64,000 nucleotides of DNA from Clarkia xantiana subsp. parviflora. Its lineage: Eukaryota; Streptophyta; Magnoliopsida; Myrtales; Onagraceae. The notes beneath the pieces are model-generated. The model saw only the letters and a program-made list of their open reading frames with translations, ran no database searches and was not told where the DNA came from. The translations under genes were made by a program, and so were the position numbers. The stretch covers positions 22,317,901-22,381,900 of the forward strand of contig JAPTYO010000013.1 in assembly GCA_036873135.1 (NCBI GenBank). Reading direction: 5' to 3'. Below are positions 1 through 11,744 of this stretch, one piece after another; the first letter of the stretch is position 1, and each line of letters begins with the position of its first letter.

Positions 1-1399
1 TTAGGTTTTGTTTAGTATACTCTATTTCTTTGTGGGCTTGGCAAAATCAAATCAACATGGGCTTGCCTTAGTAATAGGGGTAGGGTTCAGCTTACCACAA
101 ACGAAATCAATCCATCTTCTTTATTATTTATTAAATTGATACATTTTTTCTTTATTGTTATTAAATTAAACCATTTATTTTCCAAACCATTTATTATACT
201 AATTCTGATTAACACTTCTTAATAGCCTGCCACGTATTAATTTTTTCATTGCCCATAGCTTTTTCGTTATTCAAAACGGTATAAAACGACAACGGTGGCT
301 CCACTTCCTAAACTTCTTTGTTGGAAACGACGTCGCATAACTCCATAAGTACAAATCCATTCCAAAACGATGGCGCTTCTGGTATCTTTATACTAAAGCG
401 GATGGTGTAAGCTATGAGATTAAACATGAGCTTGACACATCAGCTCTGAAATTTAACCATAAAAAAAAAACCCTCCTCTCCAACCCAACAAATTTCTACA
501 ATTAAAACATTTTTCAAACAGACATGAATTTATGAACTCAATTAATATCCGGTACTCAAATTATATTGCGACAATTAAAAACCCTACAATCCGTCCAACT
601 TCTTCAACGGAAAAGAATTTATCATCTCAATCAATATCCAGTACTCAAGATATAATATATAGAACCAAATCAGATTCATGGTTGCTTCCGGGGATCAGAT
701 TTTATAGTTGTTGATATGCTCTGATACCTTGCAAAAAGCAATAAAGAAGTTGAAGAAACAGAGGTGACTGGTGTCGCGTGGGTTGATTCCTTCAGATCCA
801 ATTTCGACAATGAATATCTTACTATCCTCGGCTAGATCTGAGACGTCCTTGAGCTCAACGTCTTCTAGGACAAGATGTTCCGTCACACACGCCTGACAAT
901 TTCCTCGATCGCATCAACATCGGCTTTTCCCAGTTGGTGATGGCGTCTGAAGGTGGAGAGGACAGCATGCAGAAGACTAAAGGCGGTCACGGTTGGATCT
1001 CGAAGGTGGTGGTGGTGTGAGATGACTGGATGTGATCTGGGTATGGATGAGAAAGCTGCTAAGGGGACATGTGATGGCTAACGTGACTATGTTTGTGGTG
1101 TCGATGATGGTGATGGTGAGGCGGATGGAGGGTGAAGAGAGTTTGAAAGGGAGATGAACAGACAGTAGAGTTTGTGCGGCTGTGATTACATGTGAGGAGA
1201 GTGGTTAGGTTTTGTTTAGTATACTCTATTTCTTTGTGGGCTTGGCAAAATCAAATCAACATGGGCTTGCCTTAGTAATAGGGGTAGGGTTCAGCTTACC
1301 ACAAACGAAATCAATCCATCTTCTTTATTATTTATTAAATTGATACATTTTTTCTTTATTGTTATTAAATTAATCAATTATTTTCCAAACCATTTATTG
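1..1399. repeat. 1.2-kb direct duplication, partly outside the window
   Basis: Bases 1-194 recur almost unchanged at 1205-1399, giving a period of 1204 bp. The repeat begins with TTAGGTTTTGTTTAGTATAC and ends near CCAAACCATTTATT. The unit between the copies (195-1204) is unique here. Its second half is GT-rich on the plus strand (900-1200) and could derive from a gene, but I recognise no protein in it. Either a tandem duplication cut by the window edge or the long terminal repeats of a small non-autonomous element could explain the pattern. No TG...CA ends were found, so tandem duplication is preferred. Confidence 0.6.
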
Positions 1400-1614
1400 T
1401 CATAGATTAGGTAAGTGACTTATTGTATGTCCACAAAGACTATACATAATACATACGTTAAAGGCCAACTAAATAAATGTGTATACGTAGGTTAGACCTC
1501 AAACATATAATGCTGGGTCATACTATTTGAGACGGCTCTAGATAAGTATCTTCGGGATTTTTGACTTCTTGAGACTTTTTATTCGATCCTAATTACTGTC
1601 AAGACTAGACGAAT

Positions 1615-1662
<48 letters not shown>

Positions 1663-2029
1663 CTAATAAAAGTTGTTTTTTTGTATGTGTTCTTTTAATT
1701 ATAATTTAAGAAGCACTGAGTGATATTCATATGTAATCGTTCTTATTATTTTTATTACAGTAAAAAAAATTAAGATAATTATTTTATCAAGTTACAATTT
1801 TTTACTTTTAAAACTTTTGAATAATTTATTAGTGTACCATCATTTTTCTATTAACTTTTAGTAATATAATTATTTTATTCTATAAGCCGATCAGCCATAT
1901 TCTTGACTATTTGTTTACATATAAATATATTTTTAATTTAAAACTAATAATTAATTAATATGGTATATAAGAAAATACACACTCTAATTATTAAAATGTT
2001 ATTTTTATTCATTTGATATATATAAACAA
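1400..2029. other. AT-rich interval without a gene
   Basis: No coding signal is seen. A (TA)n microsatellite occupies about 1616-1660. The interval runs into a Helitron 3' terminus at 2062 and is probably the body of that Helitron, whose 5' end could not be placed. Confidence 0.4.
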
Positions 2030-2062
2030 ATGGCCCGCGCTATGCGCGGGTATAGAACCTAG
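2030..2062 (+). mobile_element. Helitron 3' terminus
   Basis: A perfect GC-rich hairpin, CCCGCGC-tat-GCGCGGG, is followed after eight bases by CTAG and then T. This is the standard 3' signature of a Helitron (hairpin, short spacer, CTRR, inserted before T). The matching 5' end lies to the left and is not identified. Directly downstream starts a run of TCTATA/TCTATC units that resemble Helitron 5' tips. Confidence 0.75.
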
Positions 2063-2101
2063 TCTTCTATATCTATCTATATCTATATCTATCTATCTAT
2101 A
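2063..2101 (+). repeat. TCTATA/TCTATC run, probable stacked Helitron 5' tips
   Basis: About six imperfect TCTATA or TCTATC units lie between a Helitron 3' end and the 97-bp sequence at 2102. The 5' terminus of the local Helitrons begins TCTATA. Several Helitron bodies further right (starting at 4415, 6961 and 19072) lack exactly this tip. The run may therefore be the leftover tips of nested insertions. A simple microsatellite expansion would look similar. Confidence 0.4.
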
Positions 2102-2198
2102 TAATATATAATTTGGTTAAGGTTTTTAATTAGGCTTCTAATTTTCTGCCATGTCAGCCAGGAATGATTTTATTGGATGGTGATATATACGCTCCTCA
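2102..2198 (+). repeat. 97-bp perfect direct repeat, left copy
   Basis: This segment is identical, base for base by eye, to 19072-19168. It starts TAATATATAATTTGG and ends ATATACGCTCCTCA. The right copy is the 5' part of a Helitron body that ends at 21689. The left copy is cut at 2198 by the start of another Helitron family. The two copies bracket the whole 16.9-kb Helitron/retrotransposon block. Confidence 0.85.
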
Positions 2199-2204
2199 TC
2201 TATA

Positions 2205-4414
2205 TCTATTATATTATATTAATTCGGCACCGGAGGCCCTCTGACTGACACGTGCACAGTCCGCCCAGTCAGTGTTTCCTAATTTAATTAGAATTTAATA
2301 GAGGTTCTCTAAATTTAGATACATAATATTGATAGATTGAAAATTAATAAGTATTTTTATCTCCTATTTTGGTCTCTATACAATTTAAAGAAACAAATTA
2401 ATTAAAAGTTTCCTTTTAAATTCATTATCTATACAGTTTGGTTCCGGAAGACCATAAGCCGCCACATAAGCAATATATATGTATAGAATAATCAATTGAA
2501 TAAACATTATATATATATATATAACAAACGTTAAATATATAATAGTAATAATAATTGTTATTAGCTAGATATCCAATAACGGCTTAAATATAATTTAATA
2601 GTCCTGACAAAAAAATATAATTTAATATTTTTTCATAATATATATTTTGTGTGCCGTTGCCAAGAAAAGAATTCTATGCAAGCATTGGTTATACATATAT
2701 TATTATTTCAATCTCATTGTTAGCTATTAAATATTTTTTTATTAGCCGTCAAGTATTATTTTTTGTTTATATATTTATGATTACTTGGTGTACTCTGATC
2801 AATTTAATGAAAGAATTTGGTCATTATTTATAATTTAAGAAATTAATTAATAGTTTTTTGCCAAAAAAATTTAATTAGTAGTTAAATATGGTACATGACA
2901 TATTAAGATAGAATATACTTGATAATTTAAGGGTTAATTACGAAAAGAAACCAAATATTTTCACTACTAACAATAAAATAAATTTATTCATTTCCTAAAC
3001 TATACGTACATTTACAAACATAATGAAAGAAAGAAAGAAAGAGACTTAAATAAATTTATATTATAACCAATCAATAAAATATTTAGCATATAAAATATAG
3101 TAGGAGTCAATTACTATAGTTATATAGAAATTTACCCTAAAAAACTAACTATATATAAGTCTCGCTGCTTTCAATTGAATTGAGGTTAAGCGAAAGAGTA
3201 GTGCCTGGATTTTTACAACGGCAAGAGAACGTCAGTTGGCTTCGCATCTTAACTTTGACATGACGTCGTTGTGTGCAATAATGTAATAATGATTCAGCGA
3301 ACGAATCAACATTGAATCAATGGGTAAGTATCCCGCCGGCGTGATCATAGTACACGGGACATGTAGTCGACTTCGTTTCTCTTTGTTGAATAGTTACAAT
3401 TGTGGGTAATACTGTTAATACTGCTTCCAACTTAAAGTTTTTGGTGAATGGTTTGGGTGATGTGTTGTGAAACATTGTAGCTCGAAGAAGTCGGACTATA
3501 ACGGCCATATTTTATAGATATGTATATAAGGTTTTTTTTTTCCTATATAAAGTTGATATTTGTTTATAGTATTAATAAAAATATATAATGACTCGGTGAG
3601 GCAGTTCTTGATGCAAAAGCATCCACTCAAGCTTGCTGTTCGGCATGATGGATGTTGCAAGGGGAATGCATAGTTCACGGGCTTGCCAAACTCTTGATTT
3701 TTTTTTTATAATAATAATAAATCGATTAACATTGTTGATTTTGGAGTGGCGCAGATTGAGGTATAGACTGAATGAATGACGCAGGAGACAGGGACTTACC
3801 GTTGGATGGATATAATCGGAATAATCCATATTGTTGACTAACACGTAAGTAGTCTTTGCAACCAACAAATACCAACGTTAACGTTTATATAATTTAGATC
3901 GATTTTCTTAAGAATTATTTCAAGTTATATAATTATTTTTGAATTAACTTACAATTTATTATTAACATGTCATATTATATGTATATATAAACAAAAAAAA
4001 TAGTTATAAAAATATAATTACAATAATAATTATTAAAATATAGGAAAAATATAAAATAGAAGCGTCATAATTTTTATAAATCATAGTTATACATTTTTCT
4101 AGGCAAAATCAAATATAAACAACAACTTCAAATTTCTCAAAACAAAATTTTAATAATTTAAAATATTTTTTTTCAAGATTTATGTTATTCGTATTGTTAT
4201 AAGTATATAATTATACAAATTGTATTTATAATATAATCAATTTAATGAATGCATGCCTTCTTCTAATTTATATTTGAAAAAAAATTAATATTTATTTCTC
4301 TCGATATTTTTAACCCTAAATAATGTCACATATTCAACAAATTAAGAAATTTTAATTATTTTAGTTTAATTTTATTGCAATTTTTCTCGCGCGGTGCGCG
4401 GGGTTAGTGGCTAG
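2205..4414 (+). mobile_element. Helitron A1, non-autonomous, gene-capturing
   Basis: The element starts TCTATTATATT and ends with the hairpin CGCGCGGTGCGCGGGG, then GTTAGTGG and CTAG, followed by T. No Rep/helicase is encoded. Its first 270 bp or so closely match the starts of the next two Helitrons (4415 and 6961), while the interiors differ. The inside carries a decayed protein-kinase fragment at 3590-3815. A TCTATA at 2199-2204 just upstream looks like the 5' tip of the Helitron in which it sits. Confidence 0.7.
3590..3815 (+). pseudogene. captured Raf/HT1-like protein kinase fragment
   Basis: Two blocks read as kinase sequence. The first (3590-3690) translates SVRQFLMQKHPLKLAVR and then, after a frameshift, MDVARGM, matching the lead-in to the catalytic loop of plant Raf-like (HT1/ATN1 type) Ser/Thr/Tyr kinases. 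The second (about 3727-3815) reads VDFGVAQIEV, stop, TE, stop, MTQETGTYRWM. This is the DFG metal-binding motif and activation segment, with two nonsense changes. The catalytic HRD loop between them is missing and replaced by an AT-rich stretch that may be intron. It is a broken passenger fragment of the surrounding Helitron and cannot make a kinase. Family recognition rests on remembered motifs, not on a search. Confidence 0.75.
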
Positions 4415-6960
4415 TATTATATTAATTCGGCATTGGAAGCCCTCTGGCTGATACGTGGACGGTTTGTCCAGTCAGCGTTGCCTAATTTAGTCGGAATTTA
4501 ATAGGGGTTGTATAGATTTAGATACATAATATTGATTGGTTCAAAATTAAGAAGTATTTTTATATCCTATTTTGGTCTCTACGCAATTTTAAGAAACAAA
4601 TTAATTTAAAGTTTCCTTTTAAATTCATTGTCTATACAGTTTGGTTCCGGAAGACCATAAGCCGCCAGGTAAGCAACGTATATATAGAATAATAAACAAT
4701 ATAAATATTTAAAAAACCTATATTTATTCATGTATTAACTATTAAGTGGCAGTAATGCATATATACAATTTCAAAGTTAGCAATAAAAATATAAAATAAG
4801 TTGAATCAATATAGTATATATATAGTTGTAGGAATACGCCTATAATATTATTATATCAATATTTATTTCTACTGAATATATTGCAAACCTGCATATAAAG
4901 CATATAGCTTAAATTTTGTAATTATTATATTATAATTATTATAAAAAGGAAATATAGCGTGCCTATAGATATATATATAAAATATATATATACATCTTTG
5001 ATGTCCATGATCTACATAATATATATAAGTCCACCCAATCTATCTAATGTTGAAAGTGTATACGTCACAATGTTATATATATTTTCTGCTCTTTATTATA
5101 TAGATTGATAGATAGATATTGTCATTGTTTGTTTGTTACTATTTATTATATAGATTGATTGATAGATATTGTTATTGTTTGTTTGTTAATTATCATTATA
5201 ACGTCGTTCATCTTTTTCAGGTTATATACGTGGGTTTTAAAAAAAGTGAAGACTAGCCAACCATAAAAACTATCGATACCGAGATAGAGATTATGTCAGA
5301 TTATATAAATACACGAACAAAATTGAACGCAACGAGGTAATTATTGTGTATATAAAGTTTGACTATTCAACTAGCATCCATTGCATAACATATTCAGTGA
5401 GTTTTATTGCTAATGTTGTAATGCATACATGAATAAGCCATTGATGAGGATCGTGGTTACAAACCGTTGAGGCTAATGTTGATTTTTTTGCCCATTTTGT
5501 TAGTGGTTTGTTGATTTTCGCTCAACTATATGTGTTTTGATATTAGTAGTATCTTTATTCGGAGAGCAACAAGTTAAGTAAGAAAATAAATAAGGAGAAG
5601 TTTAAGTGCGGGCACGACGTTTGATGATAATTAGGTATATTTCTTTTCTTTCTTTCATCTTTAAACCATTTTATAATTGTAAACCATGATATTTGATACT
5701 TAAGAGAATATTAGAACGTTAAAAAATGATAAATATCCAAAATACCAATTTTTATTGCTAAATCTCTAACTTCCCTCCAATTGTAAGGTAATAGTTTAAT
5801 TGGTTTTATTTGATATGTTTATGATGCGTCCAACAGCCTGTTTCATAGTCGTGGTTGATTTTCATTTTTAATTTAAAATATTAAGAATTAATATTGTATT
5901 GTATAATTGAATTTATGCAAGGCAGTGTGGCCAATTAATATGGCATGACGATGGATGAGTCAGGTGGGCTATCAATGAAAACTTTGAACACCTTCACCGA
6001 GATAAACATGTCGATGAAATTTTGGATGCCCGATGAGAGTCATTTTAGGAATTGTTACAAGTGTAATTCTTTAATACTTCATGATTATTATGTTGCCACT
6101 ACACTAGCCATGTAAGTAAATCATCACATCAACCTTTACATTTATTTATTAATTTATATTAAATGAATATATTAGTTTCTTATATATATGCCTATTATTC
6201 AATACCATCTACAAATTTGGATAAAATTAATGTTAGTAAACATATTTCATACAAATTTAATTAATAATACATACAACATACTTTAATATCTATATAAATA
6301 TACTATTTTTTTTAAATGAACAATATATAATACTTCTTATTTAATAGATACCTGTAATGTAAGCAAAATGACAAAACATTGTTTACTTATTAATTCCTAA
6401 AAATATATAATATATTAATTTCCACTTATATCATAAATTTTAATATATATTATTCTACATTCAAAAATAAAAACTATTTCAAAATATTTCAATTGTTTTT
6501 ACCTGTGAACTTTCCTCATTATTTAATTTTGTTCAACGAATCAAATTAAATAAAACCATGTCACTACCATTCCTAAAATTTTCTTAAAAAATATTTATAT
6601 ATATAAGAACATTGATTATTTATTGACAAGTAAATGAAAATGAAAATATTAAGTTTTTTCATTTAATTATCTTTAATTTACTAGATAGTTATTTATGTAA
6701 GTAAAATTTGGTGATTAAAAAATGAATAATTTGAAGAATATATATGTCTTTTTTATAGTTTAAAATTATACATGTTTATATATTCATTCAAGGGCTAATT
6801 ATCAAATTGCCAACTCACGTTTGGGTCCGTGAACAAATTGCTAGCCTAATTCATATATAAATATTATTCAAATTATTCATTTTTTAATCACTTAATTCAC
6901 TTACATAAATAACTATCTAATTATTTTTGCATCCCGTGTGGTGCGCGGGTTTAGCCTCTA
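4415..6960 (+). mobile_element. Helitron A2, non-autonomous
   Basis: The body begins TATTATATTAATTCGG directly after the CTAG of A1 and lacks the TCTATA tip, which sits at 2199-2204. The 3' end shows the hairpin CCCGTGTGGTGCGCGGG, then TTTAGCCT and CTA. The final G of CTAG is lost, and the next Helitron body follows with the same TATTATATTAATTCGG. The interior is AT-rich. One possible captured exon lies at 5990-6111. Confidence 0.65.
5990..6111 (+). pseudogene. possible captured exon, FYVE-like (FAB1/PIKfyve-like)
   Basis: The frame reads KFWMPDESHFRNCYKCNS and ends at a GTAAGT donor at 6112. The FWMPD...CYxC pattern resembles the start of the FYVE zinc finger of plant FAB1 phosphoinositide kinases, but the residue spacing before the cysteine pair is off by one and the following RRHHC motif is not recognisable. 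It sits inside Helitron A2, where captured exons are expected. The identification is weak; it may be an unrelated exon. Confidence 0.3.
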
Positions 6961-7218
6961 TATTATATTAATTCGGTATCGGAAGCCCCATGGCTGACAC
7001 GTGGACAGTTTGTCCAGTCAGCGTTGCCTAATTTAATCGGAATTTAATAGGGGCTCTCTAAATTTAGATACATAATATTGATTGATTCAAAATTAAGAAT
7101 ATTTTTATATCCTATTTTGGTCTCTACGCAATTTAAAGAAACAAATTAATTAAAAGTTTCATTTTAAATTAATTGTCTATACAGTTTGGCTTCGGAAGAC
7201 CGTAGCCAGCCACGTAAG

Positions 7219-7220
<2 letters not shown>

Positions 7221-7291
<71 letters not shown>
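7221..7291. repeat. (TA)n(TAA)n microsatellite
   Basis: About 38 bp of TA dinucleotide is followed by about 33 bp of TAA trinucleotide, at the end of the conserved 5' block of Helitron A3. The same place in A1 and A2 holds shorter AT runs. Confidence 0.9.
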
Positions 7292-7296
<5 letters not shown>

Positions 7297-9114
7297 TAAT
7301 TAATTAGGCAAGCAGTATAAAATTAACAATTTAAACTAAATAAGAAATAAATAAAGCCACCGGGAAGGCAAAATTGACCAAGAAAAACTCTAGATTTTTT
7401 GTAATAAAAAAAAAGGTATATATATATATATCATCATCAACGTAGCCTAAATTTGGGAAAACTTCTATTTAACCAATAAAAAAGAATATATAGCCTTTTT
7501 TTAAAATTAGATATGTGCATATAATATATATATATATATATATATTAAAATAAATTGATTCTATATATATAGCAGGTACGTTCTATATGCATGTGTATAT
7601 ATATTCACATAATACACGTAATTTTTTCCATCGAAGGGGAGTTTGACTTGGATTGCTGGCTTAGTTGCTACATTACAAAGGTGAAAATCATGCATGATTG
7701 TATAAGTGAAATGTTTATTTCAAGATTATTAGCTATGGTTAATCATGATTTTTTTAGCTATGAAGATGGATTAATGGCACATTCAATCAATTAACTGATT
7801 GATTCTCGATTTGGTTGTTTAAGTTTCGAAAGTCTAATCTTTTTATTTTTATCGAGTAAAGCTTCTAATCTTTTATCAATTGATTAATATTTTATTTTTG
7901 TTGTTGTCATGATTTAGATTCATTTGATGTTATGCATTATGATATTAAATTAACATATGCTCTAAATCTAATATTTTTAATTTATTTGTCATTGTTAACA
8001 TAGGTATCGGAGAAGTAATGGAGTGGAAGGCAATAGCAAAAAATAAAGTAGGACAATTAATCCCTTAAAGGTATGGATTAGAAGAGAGCAATGTTATATT
8101 TTTGTTGACAAAATAAAACATGAATTAACGTTACCCACGTTAACACATATTATAGTGCACTATATTTAATTTTCAAATTTATACTTTCAATATTTCTTTG
8201 GTTTATTTTTCTTGTGCCCACCAACTTTTTCTTACAAAATAAGTTTCTAAAGAATTCATCCTAACTATTAAAATAAATTTATCTTTAAATTAGTGCTAAT
8301 TTTAATCATTTGTCATTTTTTAAATATTATTATTATTATTATTATTAAATATAAAACTAATTATTATTTTATTATAATATGATTTTTTTCGACTAAACAT
8401 GTGCAATTTTACGTTTTGATTTTTTTTTTAGATACATGAATAGATAAATATTTTTAAAGTTGTATTTTTAAACTAATTATTAATTTATTATAATATGAAT
8501 TTTTTGCCTAAGTATACATGTACATTTTTACGTTTCTTTAGAACTCATTTTAGATACATATCGGTAGAGAATTGTGTTTTAAAGTTGTGTTACATTTTAT
8601 ATATATATTGAGCTACATTTAAAATTACAAAACACCGATTATGTAAATATTTTAAACATAAAAAATTAGACATTATCTACATATCTTTAATCTATTATAA
8701 TATATAGAAGGATGATAATTTAGATGTGAATATTACTTTTTTTATTTTAATAAATATTCAGAGAGACATAAGAGAATTGAGATGAGCATGCAAACATTGT
8801 ATAATATCATAATTTTTTTTTTTTTTTTTTTTATGTACACTGTTCAATTTGTAATTCTCGAATTTAGGGTTTAGGTTATAAGTTAGTGAAATAGTTTTAT
8901 GTATATTTAGTTTTAAATTTTAAAATTATTTCAACTTTCAAGTACTGAAAAGTTGTTTGTATATTTGGATGGCAGAGTTTCAAATATGTATTAGGATATT
9001 TTTTACTGACAATTCACATATTTCATAAAATTTTATTTATTTTATACTGATGTTAATATCATAACTAATTTTTTTTATTGAATTATTATTTTACAAATTA
9101 TCTTACCCGCGCGG

Positions 9115-9916
9115 TGTTGCGTCCTGGATGAATGAGGTCACGGGGACGCGTTGGTTTGTGTAATTGTGCGGGCCGTAACCCTTCTGTCAGGCAGAGGTTG
9201 GGCCACTGACGAGTGTTCAGATTTACCCCCGCGTGAGGTCTGAGTCTCGGAAAGGCCGTGACCCGGCGAGGTTGTGACCCGGCAAGGTTGTGACCCGGCA
9301 AGGTTGTGACCCGGCAAGTCTGTGTCTCAAGCGTTGGATCCTGCACAAAGGACCAATGCTAGCACGGAGAGGGGGGGGGGGGGGGTGGTGCTAGTGGAGC
9401 CCTCTCCGATGCCTAAGTCACTATAGTGGCATAAAGGTAATTTCTAGAGAGAGAGAATTCTAGAGAGAAGTCAGAGCTCAAAATACCAAAGTTGGGCAAA
9501 TGAGAGAATGAATGAAAATGGGTGGCCAAGGTCTCCTATTTATAGGCTTCCTTGAGACCGGACCCGGTTTTAAAGCGGTTTGACGACGGTTCAGGAAAAC
9601 AAGCGGGAACCGTCGTCCATATTGGTAATGCGCGAACTTGACTTCTCTACACGTAACGGCGATCGCGGACACGGTAATTGCGGATACGGCAATCGCACAA
9701 TACCCGTGGCGCAACCCGGACCTCGTCGAAATTGGGCAATTCGGCGAGGTCCGGATTGCAAATGCAATCCGAATGTCCGGTCCGGTCACGCGTAAATGCG
9801 TTTCCGGACCGTTTTGTCCCTTTGGGAGACGTTTTTTTGAGACGAGATGTAATTTTTTGACGTGTTTGCAAGGCCCGAAGCGTAAATACGAACCCGAATT
9901 GGACATTTATCCATCA
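9115..9916 (-). repeat. 3' LTR of the truncated Tat element
   Basis: On the minus strand it starts TGATGGATAAATG at 9916, right after a polypurine tract, and ends CGCAACA at 9115. It has a TATA box (9535-9546) and a 15-base poly-G tract (plus strand, 9371-9385) followed by CCCTCTCCGATGC. The same combination occurs in the LTRs of the second Tat element (32915 and 41455). Only one LTR is present, so insertion age cannot be estimated. Confidence 0.75.
9535..9546 (-). promoter_or_regulatory. LTR TATA box
   Basis: The minus strand reads CCTATAAATAGG. The other LTRs here carry the same TATA core after GCC: TATAAATA at 25504 and 28681 on plus, and TATTTATA on plus at 33224 and 41756. Confidence 0.55.
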
Positions 9917-9933
9917 CTTGCCCCCGAGTCAAG
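9917..9933 (-). other. polypurine tract of the Tat element
   Basis: The minus strand reads CTTGACTCGGGGGCAAG directly before the LTR start TGATGG. The other two LTR elements have almost the same tract (33610 and 28271). Confidence 0.65.
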
Positions 9934-11744
9934 TAACGGTTTAGAACCTTTCTTGACTCTATTTTAAGTTAGGATATTTGTCCAATTTGAGTCTGACGCT
10001 AACCTTTCAATTTTGATCGTCGGTTGGACGTAGGAATCTTGATTTCGTCCGTTACTTGGCTTTCCGGCCGAATGTCTTTATTTCCTATTATCATGGTTAG
10101 TGCAATAGGAAATGTATATGTGCGAATATGATCATTGTCGGGGACACGAGCAAGCAGTAATGCACTTATGCGAGAATGCGTCTATCAACATGTATGCATG
10201 AATAATGGACGTGGCAAGATCGTAATTACGTAATGCAAGAAAATAGAAATCGTATGTTTCTAAAATGACTAAGTGATTTCCAAATCATGAATCATGCGAC
10301 CGTGACGTGCGAATGATGTCAAGATACGTACGAGAGTAGATATCTTAAGAGGAGAGAATAGAGTATACCGTAGGGTTTAGTCTTGTGTGTAGGTGAACTA
10401 ATCCTTTGATCCTTATCCACAAAGCATCTTCTTAGGGATTAGTAAATACACATATTCTCATTTATCCCTCCAACACCTTGGGAGTTCACCATTTCAATCC
10501 ATTTGCAGGTAATTCACTCACCCTTTCCCGGAATTATCTTTGTGTTCAAAGTTTCTTTGCCGTCGTGGAGCTTAGATACGTTTTGACAGTTTCGAGTCTG
10601 ATTTTCTGCTTGTTTTTGGAAATTGACACCACCAATCGACTCGGTTCGTCCCAACGATTCCAGCGCCACCTTCGGATTCTCCAGGGGACGTCACACGCGC
10701 CCTCACGCGCCACCGCGAGTGGGGAGTCTTCGCCGGAGCGTGAGCCCCACGCGCCGCCTTCCCGACCTCGCCTCGCTGCGGTCCTTACCTTCCCGGAATC
10801 GTCTCGACGAGAGGAATCCATTGTGATATCTTTCGCCCTGTTTTGAGGTAATTTGAAAACCTTAATTTAAAAGATAGTTTCGGCCTGAGCTTGGGGTGTC
10901 GCCGGATGGTTGTTCGTCTGAGTTATTTTTCGTTGCTGCCGTATAGAACTGCTTGTTGGTGCTCACATGTTGAATAATTGCTGATTGATTGTCGTTACTA
11001 TCGTCGTTTGTCCATAACTTAGGCGATTTTTCGTTTCCGCGGATAGTCGAGGTGGAATTCCCCGTTAGGACATAATGCCCATTGATTTTGATACGCGCGT
11101 TGATGTTTGTACGCGCGTTGATGGTTGATCCGTTGGTTATTGCCTGCAAGTATGCTAAAACACTTAGAAAATATTCAAACGATATCTAATGTTTGTTACC
11201 ATAGATGTCGTCGTATGAGCTTTATCGATGAGCGTCGTAGGTGTGCCAAAGGGGGCATAGCTATTCGTTGTATGCAATCCATTTTTGTTGACACGTATGT
11301 GTGTGTTCATGAAAACACTTAGAGAATATTTTCCCCTTGTTGCCGCGCAACCTTGTCGACATGTACGTACGTACATGGAAACACTTAGAAAATATTTTCT
11401 CCTTGTCGACGAGCAACCTTGTTGACATGTATGTACGTACATGGGAACACTTAGAAAATATTTTCTCCTTGTCGACGAGCAACCTTGTCGACATGTATGT
11501 ACGTACATGGAAACACTTAGGAAATATTTTCTCCTTGTCGACGAGCAACCTTGTCGACATGTATGTACGTACATGGGAACACTTAGAAAATATTCTTTCC
11601 TTGTCGACGAGCAACCTTGTCGACACGTAAAGATGATACACGCGTTAATACTGATACGCGCATTGACGTTGATTGTTTCTTTGCAGGTTGTGAGGTTGTA
11701 GTATTTCCTTGCGGAGTTAACTTCCCTTTGATTGCGTTGATACG
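9934..11744. other. 3' internal region and leader of the antisense gene
   Basis: This lies between the polypurine tract and the antisense gene. It includes a GC-rich block at 10620-10810. There are small open frames on both strands but none with a recognisable domain. On the plus strand it would be the promoter and leader of the antisense gene starting at 11745. Confidence 0.4.
11305..11635. repeat. minisatellite, about 62 bp x 5
   Basis: The unit contains ACACTTAGAAAATATTTTC, TTGTCGACGAGCAACC and the palindrome ATGTACGTACAT. Copies begin near 11311, 11370, 11444, 11509 and 11577. Open frames of 97-136 codons across it on both strands simply translate the repeat. The reverse complement of its core (TTTCTAAGTGTTYCC near GTCGAC) also forms the 63-bp array in the element at 25253-29030. 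Confidence 0.9.

Noticed and set aside
1616..1660. Long TA run as an origin or regulatory element
   Set aside because: A simple microsatellite; similar runs are common in this AT-rich window.
9478..9967. Overlapping frames of 60-142 codons on both strands
   Set aside because: They lie within the LTR, have no domain and are not conserved in the other Tat LTRs.
11164..11641. Open frames of up to 136 codons across 11164-11641 on both strands
   Set aside because: They are translations of the 62-bp minisatellite; a period near 60 bp keeps several frames open at once.
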